Assembly (NCBI GenBank): GCA_007128755.1
Contig: SKWV01000338.1
Span: 1-8,075, forward strand
Reading direction: 5' to 3'
Source of the DNA: Trueperaceae bacterium
GTDB taxonomy: Bacteria > Deinococcota > Deinococci > Deinococcales > Trueperaceae
Length of the DNA stretch: 8,075 nucleotides
This document shows positions 1 through 6,227 of the stretch, piece after piece. The first letter of the stretch is position 1, and every line of letters starts with the position of its first letter. Under the pieces are notes generated by a model that was given only the letters and a program-made list of their open reading frames with translations, had not been told where the DNA came from and did not search any database. Made by a program: the position numbers and the translations under genes.

Positions 1-23
1 CGCTGCGCTCGGAGCGCCGATGA
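1..23 (+). CDS. 3' end of an upstream gene (partial)
   Basis: Reading positions 3-23 in the frame that ends with TGA at 21-23 gives Leu-Arg-Ser-Glu-Arg-Arg-stop. This stop overlaps the hemB start codon in an ATGA, the same arrangement seen at every other junction of the operon downstream. That regularity is the only reason to call a gene end here; six codons say nothing about its identity. By context it could be another heme-pathway gene such as hemC or hemD, but this is a guess. Confidence 0.4.
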
Positions 24-1081
24 GCGCGCCCGGCCGGCCCCTGGTGCGGCCCCGCCGCCTCCGCCGGACCGCGGCGCTGCGCGACGCGGTCGCCGAGGTG
101 CACGTGCACCCCGAGCACCTGATCCTCCCGCTCTTCGTGGTGGGCGGGCAGGGCCGCGACACCGAGATCGCCTCGCTCCCCGGCGTCTCGCGGCTGTCGG
201 TCGACCGGTTGCTGCCGCTGGCCGAGCGCGCGCTGCGCGCCGGCGTGCGCTCCTTCGTCCTCTTCGGCGTCGTCGACGACGACGCCAAGGATGCGCTCGG
301 CACGCGGGCCGACGACGAGCAGGGTCCCGTCCCCCGGGCTCTGCGCGCGCTGCGCGAGGCCTTCGGCGACGACGCCGTCCTGCTGACCGACGTCTGCCTG
401 TGCGGCTACACCGACCACGGCCACTGCGGCGTCCTCGCGCGCGGTCGGCCGAACGCCGCCGAGCTCGTGGTCGACAACGACCGGACGCTTCTACGCCTCG
501 CCGCCATGGCCGTGGCGCACGCGGCCGCGGGGGCGGACGTCGTGGCGCCGTCGGACATGATGGACGGCCGCGTCGCCGCCATCCGCGGCGCGCTCGACGA
601 CGCCGGCGCCTTCGAGGTCGGCATCCTCTCCTACGCGGTCAAGTACGCCTCGGCCTTCTACGGGCCGTTCCGCGACGCCGCCGGCTCGTCTCCCGGTGGC
701 GCCGCGGCCGACCACCACGACGTGGCTGGGGGCCCACGCCCGCCCGCCGACCGCGCCACCTACCAGATGGACGGCCGCAACCTCCGCGAGGCCCTGCGCG
801 AGGCCGCGCTCGACGAGGCGGAGGGCGCCGACATGCTCATGATCAAGCCGGCCCTGCCGTACCTCGACGTGCTCGCCCGCGTGCGCGCCGCGACGACGCT
901 CCCGCTCGTCGCCTACCAGGTGTCGGGCGAGTACGCGATGCTCAAGGCCGCCGCCCGCGCCGGCGTGTTGGACGAGGTGGGCGCGCAGCGCGAGGCGCTC
1001 GTCGCCATCCGCCGGGCCGGCGCCGACCTGATCGTCACCTACGCGGCCATCGAGGCGGCCGAGGGCGGGTGGCTCGCATGA
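20..1081 (+). CDS. hemB: Delta-aminolevulinic acid dehydratase (porphobilinogen synthase)
   Basis: This cytosolic enzyme condenses two 5-aminolevulinate molecules into porphobilinogen, the first common step of tetrapyrrole synthesis. The 353-residue product carries the family signatures in order. Cys126, Cys128 and Cys136 (DVCLCGYTDHGHCG) form the zinc-site pattern of zinc-dependent HemB. Lys208 lies in SYAVKYASAFYGPFRDA and Lys276 in MLMIKPALPYLD; these match the two Schiff-base lysines. YQMDGRNLREALRE follows at 248-261. The ATG at 20 has a GGAG at 11-14 and places the conserved 'RPRRLRRT' start near residue 10, as usual. Between Ser223 and Tyr248 there are 24 residues where E. coli HemB, as I recall it, has about 8. 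This glycine/alanine-rich insertion with His231-His232 sits in the loop after the first lysine, where the active-site lid lies. The stop overlaps the kinase start by 4 bases. Function is very secure; the effect of the insertion is unknown. Confidence 0.97.
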   Translation: MSAPGRPLVRPRRLRRTAALRDAVAEVHVHPEHLILPLFVVGGQGRDTEIASLPGVSRLSVDRLLPLAERALRAGVRSFVLFGVVDDDAKDALGTRADDEQGPVPRALRALREAFGDDAVLLTDVCLCGYTDHGHCGVLARGRPNAAELVVDNDRTLLRLAAMAVAHAAAGADVVAPSDMMDGRVAAIRGALDDAGAFEVGILSYAVKYASAFYGPFRDAAGSSPGGAAADHHDVAGGPRPPADRATYQMDGRNLREALREAALDEAEGADMLMIKPALPYLDVLARVRAATTLPLVAYQVSGEYAMLKAAARAGVLDEVGAQREALVAIRRAGADLIVTYAAIEAAEGGWLA

Positions 1082-2235
1082 GTCGCCGCCGGCTCGACCG
1101 GCACGACGCCACGCGCATCGCGTTCGCGATCATCGTCGTGTTCGTGATCGCCCAGGTCACGTGGTGGATCGTCTTCCAGCAGCGCACGGTGCACGAGGCG
1201 GCCGCGGCGACGGAGGCGGCCTGGGAGCGCGACGTGGCGACGGCGGCCGACCTGCTCGCCCAGGACCCGACCGCCCTCCCCGTCCTGCTCGCGCGCTACC
1301 CCCACCTGCGCCTCGCCGACGGCGCGACGCCGCGCCTCGAGGTCGATCCCGCCGTGCGGCGAAACCTCGCGGAGCGGGGCCGCGCCTCGCGCACCATGCT
1401 CTCCTTCGAGGCGGCGTTCTTCGCGCTCGTCATCCTCATGCTGCTGTTCTTCATCGCCTCGAGCCTGCGCACCGAGCGCGAGCTCAAGCGCCGTCAACAG
1501 AACTTCCTGGGCGCCGTCACGCACGAGTTCAAGACGCCGATCAGCACGCTGCGCCTGCTGGTGCAGACGGTGCGGCTACGCGCCCTCACGCCCGAGAAGC
1601 AACAGGACTACCTGCGGCGGATGGAGGCCGAGGTCGACCGCCTCGAGCGCACCTCCGAGCAGGTCCTCTCGACCGCCCGGCTCGAGCAGGCCACGGAGCC
1701 GCCGCCGCTCACGGCGGCCGAGCTCAACCACGTGGTGCAGGGGCTCGTCGGCCGGCTGCGCCCGGGGCTCGAGGTGCGCGGCGGCCAGCTCGAGGTGCGC
1801 TACTCGCCCGAGCCCCTGCCGGTCTCGCTCGACGCCGAGGCGCTCGGCCTGGTGTTGTCGAACCTGCTCGACAACGCCGTGAAGTACAGCCCCGGCGAGC
1901 GCAAGCCGGTGACGCTCACGCTCGAACGCCAGGGCGATCTCGTCGTCCTGCACGTCGACGACGAGGGCGTGGGGCTGCCGTCCGAGGAGCGCGAGCGCGT
2001 GTTCGACCGCTTCTACCGGACGGGCGACGAGATGACCCGCGAGGCGCCGGGGGTGGGCCTCGGACTCCACCTCGTGAAGACCGGCACCGAAGCGATGCGG
2101 GGCTGGGTCCGCGTGGCCGACGGCCCCGGCGGCCTGGGCACGCGCTTCACCGTGGTGCTGCCGCGGCGCGTGACGGTCGGCGCGGCGGCCGACGACGGCC
2201 ACGCGGGCGTGGCGGCCGACGGGAGCGCAGCGTGA
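1078..2235 (+). CDS. Membrane sensor histidine kinase of the heme operon
   Basis: The 385-residue product is an inner-membrane histidine kinase expected to autophosphorylate and pass phosphate to the regulator encoded next. A first membrane segment spans about residues 14-33 and a second about 108-130, leaving an extracytoplasmic region of roughly 74 residues. No HAMP domain fits, because only about 19 residues separate the second membrane segment from the phospho-acceptor. The H-box is FLGAVTHEFKTP with His149. The ATPase domain shows the N-box (NLLDNAVKYSP, Asn262 and Asn266), the G1 box (DEGVG, 295-299) and the G2 box (GVGLGL, 325-330). The C-terminal 25 residues are Ala/Gly/Asp-rich and encoded partly by an 11-base direct repeat (2184-2194 and 2211-2221). 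The ATG at 1078 forms an ATGA overlap with hemB. The signal is not evident: no recognised sensor motif or cysteine is present. Kinase assignment is firm; a role in heme control is inferred from position. Confidence 0.93.
   Translation: MSRRRLDRHDATRIAFAIIVVFVIAQVTWWIVFQQRTVHEAAAATEAAWERDVATAADLLAQDPTALPVLLARYPHLRLADGATPRLEVDPAVRRNLAERGRASRTMLSFEAAFFALVILMLLFFIASSLRTERELKRRQQNFLGAVTHEFKTPISTLRLLVQTVRLRALTPEKQQDYLRRMEAEVDRLERTSEQVLSTARLEQATEPPPLTAAELNHVVQGLVGRLRPGLEVRGGQLEVRYSPEPLPVSLDAEALGLVLSNLLDNAVKYSPGERKPVTLTLERQGDLVVLHVDDEGVGLPSEERERVFDRFYRTGDEMTREAPGVGLGLHLVKTGTEAMRGWVRVADGPGGLGTRFTVVLPRRVTVGAAADDGHAGVAADGSAA
2221..2225 (+). promoter_or_regulatory. Ribosome binding site for the response regulator
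   Basis: GGGAG lies 6 bases before the GTG at 2232. It supports the GTG start, which overlaps the kinase stop as GTGA, over any downstream start. Confidence 0.6.
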
Positions 2236-3023
2236 GCTCCGCCGACACCCGCCCGCTGGTGCTCGTCGTCGAGGACGAGCCGAGCCTCGCGGCCGTGCTG
2301 GCCGACAACCTCGAGGCGGAGGGCTGCCGCGTCCGTGTGGCGCGCGACGGCGTGAGCGGCGCGGCCGCCTGGCGCGGCCAGCACACCGGTGCTCCGGGCG
2401 ACGGCGACGCGGACCGCCCCGACCTCGTGGTGCTCGACGTGATGCTGCCGTCGGTCGACGGCCTGGAGCTCTGCCGCGGCATGCGCGAGAGCGGTGACGA
2501 CACGCCCGTCCTCTTCCTCTCGGCGCGCGGCCTGGCCGAGGATCGCGTCCGCGGGCTGGCGGCCGGGGGCGACGACTACCTCGCCAAACCCTTCCACCTG
2601 CCCGAGTTCCTGCTGCGGGTGCAGGCGATGCTGCGGCGTCGCGGGTGGGGCGAGGACGCGGCGCGGCGCTACGCCTTCGCCGGCCACAGCGTCGACTACC
2701 GGACCTGGACGGCGACCCTCGCCGACGGTCGTCGCGAGGCGCTGGGCGAGCGCGAGCTCGGCATCTTCCGGCTCCTGGCGCAGCGCGCCGGCGAGGTCGT
2801 GAGCCGCGACGACATCCTCGACGAGGTCTGGGGCGAAGACGCGTTCCCGTCGAGCCGCACCATCGACAACGTGGTGATGCGGCTCCGCCGCACCTTCGAG
2901 AGCGATCCATCCTCTCCCGTGCACTTCCACACCATCTGGGGCGTGGGCTACCGCTTCACGCCAGACCCACGGCGCACCCCGAGCGCCGAGTCCCGCACAC
3001 CCTCGGAAGGAGGTGGCGTGTGA
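2232..3023 (+). CDS. OmpR/PhoB-type response regulator of the heme operon
   Basis: The 263-residue product has a receiver domain (about 8-135) and a winged-helix DNA-binding domain (about 148-243). The receiver keeps Glu14-Asp15, the phospho-acceptor Asp69 (LVVLDVMLPSVDG), Ser97 and Lys119 (DDYLAKPF). The effector domain shows ERELGIFRLL, the recognition-helix region SSRTIDNVVMRLRR (207-220) and the closing wing IWGVGYRF (235-242). It is the natural partner of the kinase encoded 4 bases upstream, and should act as a DNA-binding transcription factor. Two oddities are visible. About ten extra residues (near 50-61, rich in Gly and Asp) separate the second receiver helix from the Asp69 strand. 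After the wing, a 21-residue Pro/Ser/Thr/Glu/Gly tail contains the motif RTPS twice. That tail is encoded by DNA that also holds the hemE ribosome binding site, so it may be shaped by that signal. The start is a GTG with a GGGAG ahead. Its target genes cannot be told from the sequence. Confidence 0.94.
   Translation: MSSADTRPLVLVVEDEPSLAAVLADNLEAEGCRVRVARDGVSGAAAWRGQHTGAPGDGDADRPDLVVLDVMLPSVDGLELCRGMRESGDDTPVLFLSARGLAEDRVRGLAAGGDDYLAKPFHLPEFLLRVQAMLRRRGWGEDAARRYAFAGHSVDYRTWTATLADGRREALGERELGIFRLLAQRAGEVVSRDDILDEVWGEDAFPSSRTIDNVVMRLRRTFESDPSSPVHFHTIWGVGYRFTPDPRRTPSAESRTPSEGGGV
3007..3013 (+). promoter_or_regulatory. Strong ribosome binding site for hemE
   Basis: AAGGAGG lies 6 bases before the GTG at 3020. 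It is one of the two best ribosome binding sites in the operon and fixes the hemE start. It lies inside the last codons of the response regulator gene. Confidence 0.8.
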
Positions 3024-4060
3024 GCCTGTTCCTCCGCGCCTTGCGCGGCGAAGATACGCCGCGCGCACCGATCTGGATCATGCGGCAAGCCGGCCGCTAC
3101 CTGAGCGAGTACCGCGCGCTCAAGGCCGAGCACGGGTTCTGGACGCTCGCGCGGACGCCCGAGCTGGCGACCGAGGTCACGCTCCAGCCGATCCGCCGCT
3201 TCGGCATGGACGCCGCGATCCTGTTCAGCGACATCATGACCCCGCTCCCGGACATGGGGCTGTCGCTCGAGTTCCGCCCCGGTCCCGTGCTCGACCACCC
3301 CGTCCGGACCGCAGGGGACGTGGACCGCCTGCGCGTGCCGAGCGAGGAGGAGGTGGCGCCGTTCGTGCCGGACGCCATCCGGCTGCTGCGGCGCGAGCTC
3401 GGCGACACGCCGCTCATCGGCTTCGCCGGCGCGCCGCTCACCCTCGCCACCTACGCGGTGCAGGGATCGGGGAGCAAGGAGTACGAGCTCTTCCGCGGCT
3501 TCCTCCGGCGCGAGAGCGCGACCGCGGACGCCCTGCTCGAGAAGTTCACCGACCTGACCATCAACTACCTGCGGGCGCAAGTGGCGGCCGGCGCGCAGGC
3601 GGTGCAGCTCTTCGACTCCTGGGCGGGCATCCACGACCTCGCGACCTACCAGCGCTTCGGCGCCCCGGCCGCCGAGCGCGTCCTGTCGGCGCTCGCCGAC
3701 ACCGGCGTGCCGCGCATCTACATCGCGGTGGGCGCGCAGCACCTCTACCCCGCCATCGCCCGGCTGCCGCTCGAGGCCGTCAGCGTCGACTGGCGCATGC
3801 CCCTGTCGGCCTGCCGCAACGCCCTGCCGGGCCTGACGCTGCAGGGCAACCTCGATCCCGCGGCGCTCCTCGGCGACGAGGCGTCGCTGACGGCCGAGGC
3901 GACCGCCGTCCTGCGCGAGGGGCTCGGCGGACCGCACGTGTTCAACCTCGGCCACGGCATCTTCAAGGAGACCGATCCGGACATGGTCGCGCGGCTCGTC
4001 GACCTGGTGCGCGGCTACGACCGGCACGCCGCCATGGCGACGGCGGCGGGCGTGGCGTGA
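3020..4060 (+). CDS. hemE: Uroporphyrinogen decarboxylase
   Basis: This cytosolic enzyme removes the four acetate carboxyls of uroporphyrinogen III to give coproporphyrinogen III. The 346-residue length is normal for the family. The N-terminal signature PIWIMRQAGRYL (17-28) supplies Arg22 and Arg26, which bind substrate carboxylates. Asp71 in FSDIMTPL matches the essential aspartate (Asp86 in the human enzyme). GFAGAPLTLATY ends in Tyr145 (human Tyr164), Ser200 lies in LFDSWAG, and His312 in FNLGHGI (human His339). After that histidine the usual proline-rich turn is replaced by KETDPDM, and the strand at 233-240 (IYIAVGAQ) is also less typical, but no key residue is lost. The GTG at 3020 overlaps the regulator stop as GTGA and has an excellent AAGGAGG. 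The assignment is very secure. Confidence 0.97.
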   Translation: MSLFLRALRGEDTPRAPIWIMRQAGRYLSEYRALKAEHGFWTLARTPELATEVTLQPIRRFGMDAAILFSDIMTPLPDMGLSLEFRPGPVLDHPVRTAGDVDRLRVPSEEEVAPFVPDAIRLLRRELGDTPLIGFAGAPLTLATYAVQGSGSKEYELFRGFLRRESATADALLEKFTDLTINYLRAQVAAGAQAVQLFDSWAGIHDLATYQRFGAPAAERVLSALADTGVPRIYIAVGAQHLYPAIARLPLEAVSVDWRMPLSACRNALPGLTLQGNLDPAALLGDEASLTAEATAVLREGLGGPHVFNLGHGIFKETDPDMVARLVDLVRGYDRHAAMATAAGVA

Positions 4061-5067
4061 CGCCAGCCTGGGCCGTCACGACCACGGCGCGGCGGCGCCG
4101 CGTGGTCGACGTCCTGCGGCGCGGGCAGGCGTCGATCGTGGCGGCGTTCGAGGCGCTCGATGGCGGGAGCACGTTCGTCGACCACACCTGGGAGCGCCCG
4201 GGCGGCGGCGGCGGCACCGCCCGCGTGATCGAGGGCGGCCGCGTGTTCGAGCGCGGCGGCGTCAACGTCTCCGCCGTGATGGGCGCGTCGGTCCCCGCGA
4301 GCCTCGCCCGCACGCACCCCGGCATCGAGGGCATGCCGTTCTTCGCGACCGGCATCTCGATGGTGCTGCACGCGCAGAACCCGTTCGTGCCGGCGTTCCA
4401 CGCCAACTTCCGCTACTTCGAGGTCGGCGAGGGCGACGACGTCGCCGTGTGGTGGTTCGGCGGCGGCGCCGACCTCACGCCGTCGTACCCGGATCCCGTC
4501 GACGTGCGGCACTTCCACGGCACGCTCGCGGCCTGGTGCGCCCGCCACGAGGGCGCCGACTACGCCACCTGGAAGGCCGTCTGCGACGACTACTTCACGG
4601 TGCGCCACCGCGGCGAGATGCGCGGCGTGGGCGGCGTGTTCTTCGACGAGCTGACGCCCGCCTCGGAGGCGCGGGCCGAGCGCGCGCGCGGGTCCGACGA
4701 CGCGCTCTTCGAGCGCGACCTGGCGTGCGTGAGCGACGGCATCGACACGCTGTTGCCCGCCTACCGGCCGCTCGTGGAGCGCCACCAGTACGACGTCTAC
4801 GGCGAGCGCGAGCGCGCCTGGCAGGCGGTGCGCCGGGGACGCTACGTCGAGTTCAACCTCGTGTACGACCGCGGAACCCTGTTCGGGCTGCAGACCGGAG
4901 GCAACATCGAGGCGATCCTGATGTCGATGCCGCCCGTGGCGCGCTGGGCCTTCGATCACCGACCCGAAAGCGGCTCCCCCGAGGAGGCGGCGCTCGCCGC
5001 GTTCCAGCCCCACGACTGGCTCGGCGCCGCGCCGAGCCGCGACCACCAGGAGGTCACCACCCGATGA
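4057..5067 (+). CDS. hemF: Oxygen-dependent coproporphyrinogen III oxidase
   Basis: HemF oxidatively decarboxylates two propionates of coproporphyrinogen III to vinyl groups using O2, giving protoporphyrinogen IX. The 336-residue product shows the family blocks in order: ERPGGGGGTARVIEGG (46-61), NPFVPAFHANFRYF (108-121), WWFGGGADLTPSYP (132-145), CDDYFTVRHRGEMRGVGG (176-193) and GRYVEFNLVYDRGTLFGLQT (261-280). Several near-invariant positions differ from the E. coli enzyme as I recall it. The HPxNP motif is HAQNP (105-109), PTxHAN is PAFHAN, and GGRTES after LQT is GGNIEA (281-286), replacing an arginine with asparagine. The N-terminus is longer than in E. coli, with an arginine cluster (12-15). 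The start is taken as the GTG at 4057, which overlaps the hemE stop as GTGA. No good ribosome binding site precedes it, so coupled re-initiation is likely. Its O2 requirement implies heme is made aerobically. Confidence 0.96.
   Translation: MTPAWAVTTTARRRRVVDVLRRGQASIVAAFEALDGGSTFVDHTWERPGGGGGTARVIEGGRVFERGGVNVSAVMGASVPASLARTHPGIEGMPFFATGISMVLHAQNPFVPAFHANFRYFEVGEGDDVAVWWFGGGADLTPSYPDPVDVRHFHGTLAAWCARHEGADYATWKAVCDDYFTVRHRGEMRGVGGVFFDELTPASEARAERARGSDDALFERDLACVSDGIDTLLPAYRPLVERHQYDVYGERERAWQAVRRGRYVEFNLVYDRGTLFGLQTGGNIEAILMSMPPVARWAFDHRPESGSPEEAALAAFQPHDWLGAAPSRDHQEVTTR
5048..5054 (+). promoter_or_regulatory. Strong ribosome binding site for hemH
   Basis: AGGAGGT lies 9 bases before the ATG at 5064 and sets the ferrochelatase start inside the end of hemF. 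Confidence 0.75.
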
Positions 5068-6203
5068 GCGACACCGCCCCCAGCGGAGGCCCGACCGGCA
5101 TCGTGATGATGAACCTCGGCGGCCCGCAGAACTTAGGCCAGGTCCAGCCCTTCCTGCTCGAACTCTTCGCCGACCGCGAGATCATCCAACTCCCCCTGCA
5201 GAGCTGGTTCGGACCGCGGCTCGCCCGGAAGCGCACCAAGAAGGTGCAGCAGAACTACCAGGACATCGGCGGCGGCTCCCCCATCCTCGAGTGGACGGAG
5301 GCCCAAGGCCAGGGCATGTGCGAGCGCCTCGACCGGATCTCGCCCGAGACCGCGCCCCACAAGTTCTACGTCGCGTTCCGCTACGTGACGCCCAAGAGCG
5401 AGGACGCGCTCGCGGCCATGCACGCCGACGGCGTCCGGCGCGCGGTCGCCTTCACGCAGTACCCGCAGTTCAGCTGCTCCACGACCGGGTCGTCGCTCAA
5501 CGAGCTGTGGCGCGCGAGCAAGCGCTTGGGCCTGCAGGACGCGTTCGACTGGTCGGTCATCGACCGCTGGCCCACGCACGCGGGCTTCATCGACGCGATG
5601 ACCGAGACGGTGCGCGAAGGGCTGGCGAAGTTCGACGAGGCCGACCGCGACGACGTGCTCATCCTCTTCAGCGCGCACTCGCTGCCGATGAGCGTGATCA
5701 ACCGCGGCGACGCCTACCCGGCCGAAATCGGCGCCAGCGTCCACGAGGTCATGAAGCGGCTCGACTACGACCACGAGTACCTGCTCGCGTACCAGTCCGA
5801 CGTCGGGCCGGTGCCGTGGCTGGGACCGTCGACCGAGACGGTGCTCGAGGACTTGGGCGCCAAGCGCCGCAAGAACGTGCTCGTGGTGGGCATCGCCTTC
5901 ACCAGCGACCACATCGAGACGCTGCACGAGCTCGACATCGAGTACGGCGAGCTCGCGCACGAGCGCGGCATCACGAACTACGTGCGCGCGCCGGCGCTCA
6001 ACGGCATGCCGCTCTTCCAGGACGCGCTCGCCGAGATCGTGCGGGAGCACCTGGCGTCGGGTGAGCCGTGCACGCGCAACTACGGTCTGCGCTGCCCGGG
6101 CTGCGTCAACCCACAGTGCCGCAACATCCTCAACCCGATCGCGCCCTTCAAGCGCACCGCGGTGACGACGTCGCCGAAGAACAAGCTCTACCCGACCCGG
6201 TGA
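5064..6203 (+). CDS. hemH: Ferrochelatase, human-like [2Fe-2S] cluster type
   Basis: Ferrochelatase inserts ferrous iron into protoporphyrin IX, the last step of this heme route, usually at the membrane. The 379-residue product closely follows human ferrochelatase as I recall it. A constant offset of 58 links Asn17/Asn75, Arg106/Arg164, Cys138/Cys196, His205/His263, Trp252/Trp310 and Glu285/Glu343, so there is no net length change across the core. His205 (FSAHSLPMS) is the catalytic histidine, and His283 and Glu285 lie in SDHIETL. The cluster ligands are Cys138 (QFSCSTTGSS) plus Cys344, Cys347 and Cys352 in CPGCVNPQC, which has the human CX2CX4C spacing. The hydrophobic lip (FLLELF ... PLQSWFGP, 30-51) is kept, suggesting membrane contact. 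Human Met76 is Leu18 here. About 15 extra basic or polar residues follow the last cysteine compared with human. The ATG overlaps the hemF stop as ATGA. It is the last gene of the operon. Confidence 0.97.
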   Translation: MSDTAPSGGPTGIVMMNLGGPQNLGQVQPFLLELFADREIIQLPLQSWFGPRLARKRTKKVQQNYQDIGGGSPILEWTEAQGQGMCERLDRISPETAPHKFYVAFRYVTPKSEDALAAMHADGVRRAVAFTQYPQFSCSTTGSSLNELWRASKRLGLQDAFDWSVIDRWPTHAGFIDAMTETVREGLAKFDEADRDDVLILFSAHSLPMSVINRGDAYPAEIGASVHEVMKRLDYDHEYLLAYQSDVGPVPWLGPSTETVLEDLGAKRRKNVLVVGIAFTSDHIETLHELDIEYGELAHERGITNYVRAPALNGMPLFQDALAEIVREHLASGEPCTRNYGLRCPGCVNPQCRNILNPIAPFKRTAVTTSPKNKLYPTR

Positions 6204-6227
6204 CTCCGGTACGGTCGTCGACCTGAG
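6204..6227. other. Convergent gene junction without a clear terminator
   Basis: Only 24 bases separate the hemH stop from the stop of the opposing gene. A short dyad GGTCG-T-CGACC (6213-6223) is present, but neither strand has a T-run after it, so an intrinsic terminator cannot be supported. Transcripts from both sides probably run into the opposing gene or end by a factor-dependent route. Confidence 0.35.

Noticed and set aside
400..1077. Kinase gene extended upstream through hemB
   Set aside because: The frame is open, but its translation is an arginine-rich shadow of hemB. The kinase begins naturally at 1078 with a short basic N-terminus followed by a membrane segment.
4201..4216. GGC-repeat run as a possible microsatellite
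   Set aside because: It encodes the conserved glycine run of HemF (ERPGGGGG) and is explained by the protein family motif.
1576..6050. Long open frames on the minus strand opposite the kinase, regulator, hemE, hemF and hemH genes
   Set aside because: They mirror well-identified genes in GC-rich DNA, where stop codons are rare in other frames. Their translations are rich in Arg, Gly, Ala and Val or His and show no family motif.
6204..6227. Bidirectional intrinsic terminator between hemH and the opposing gene
   Set aside because: Only a 5-pair dyad with a one-base loop is present, with no T-run on either strand.
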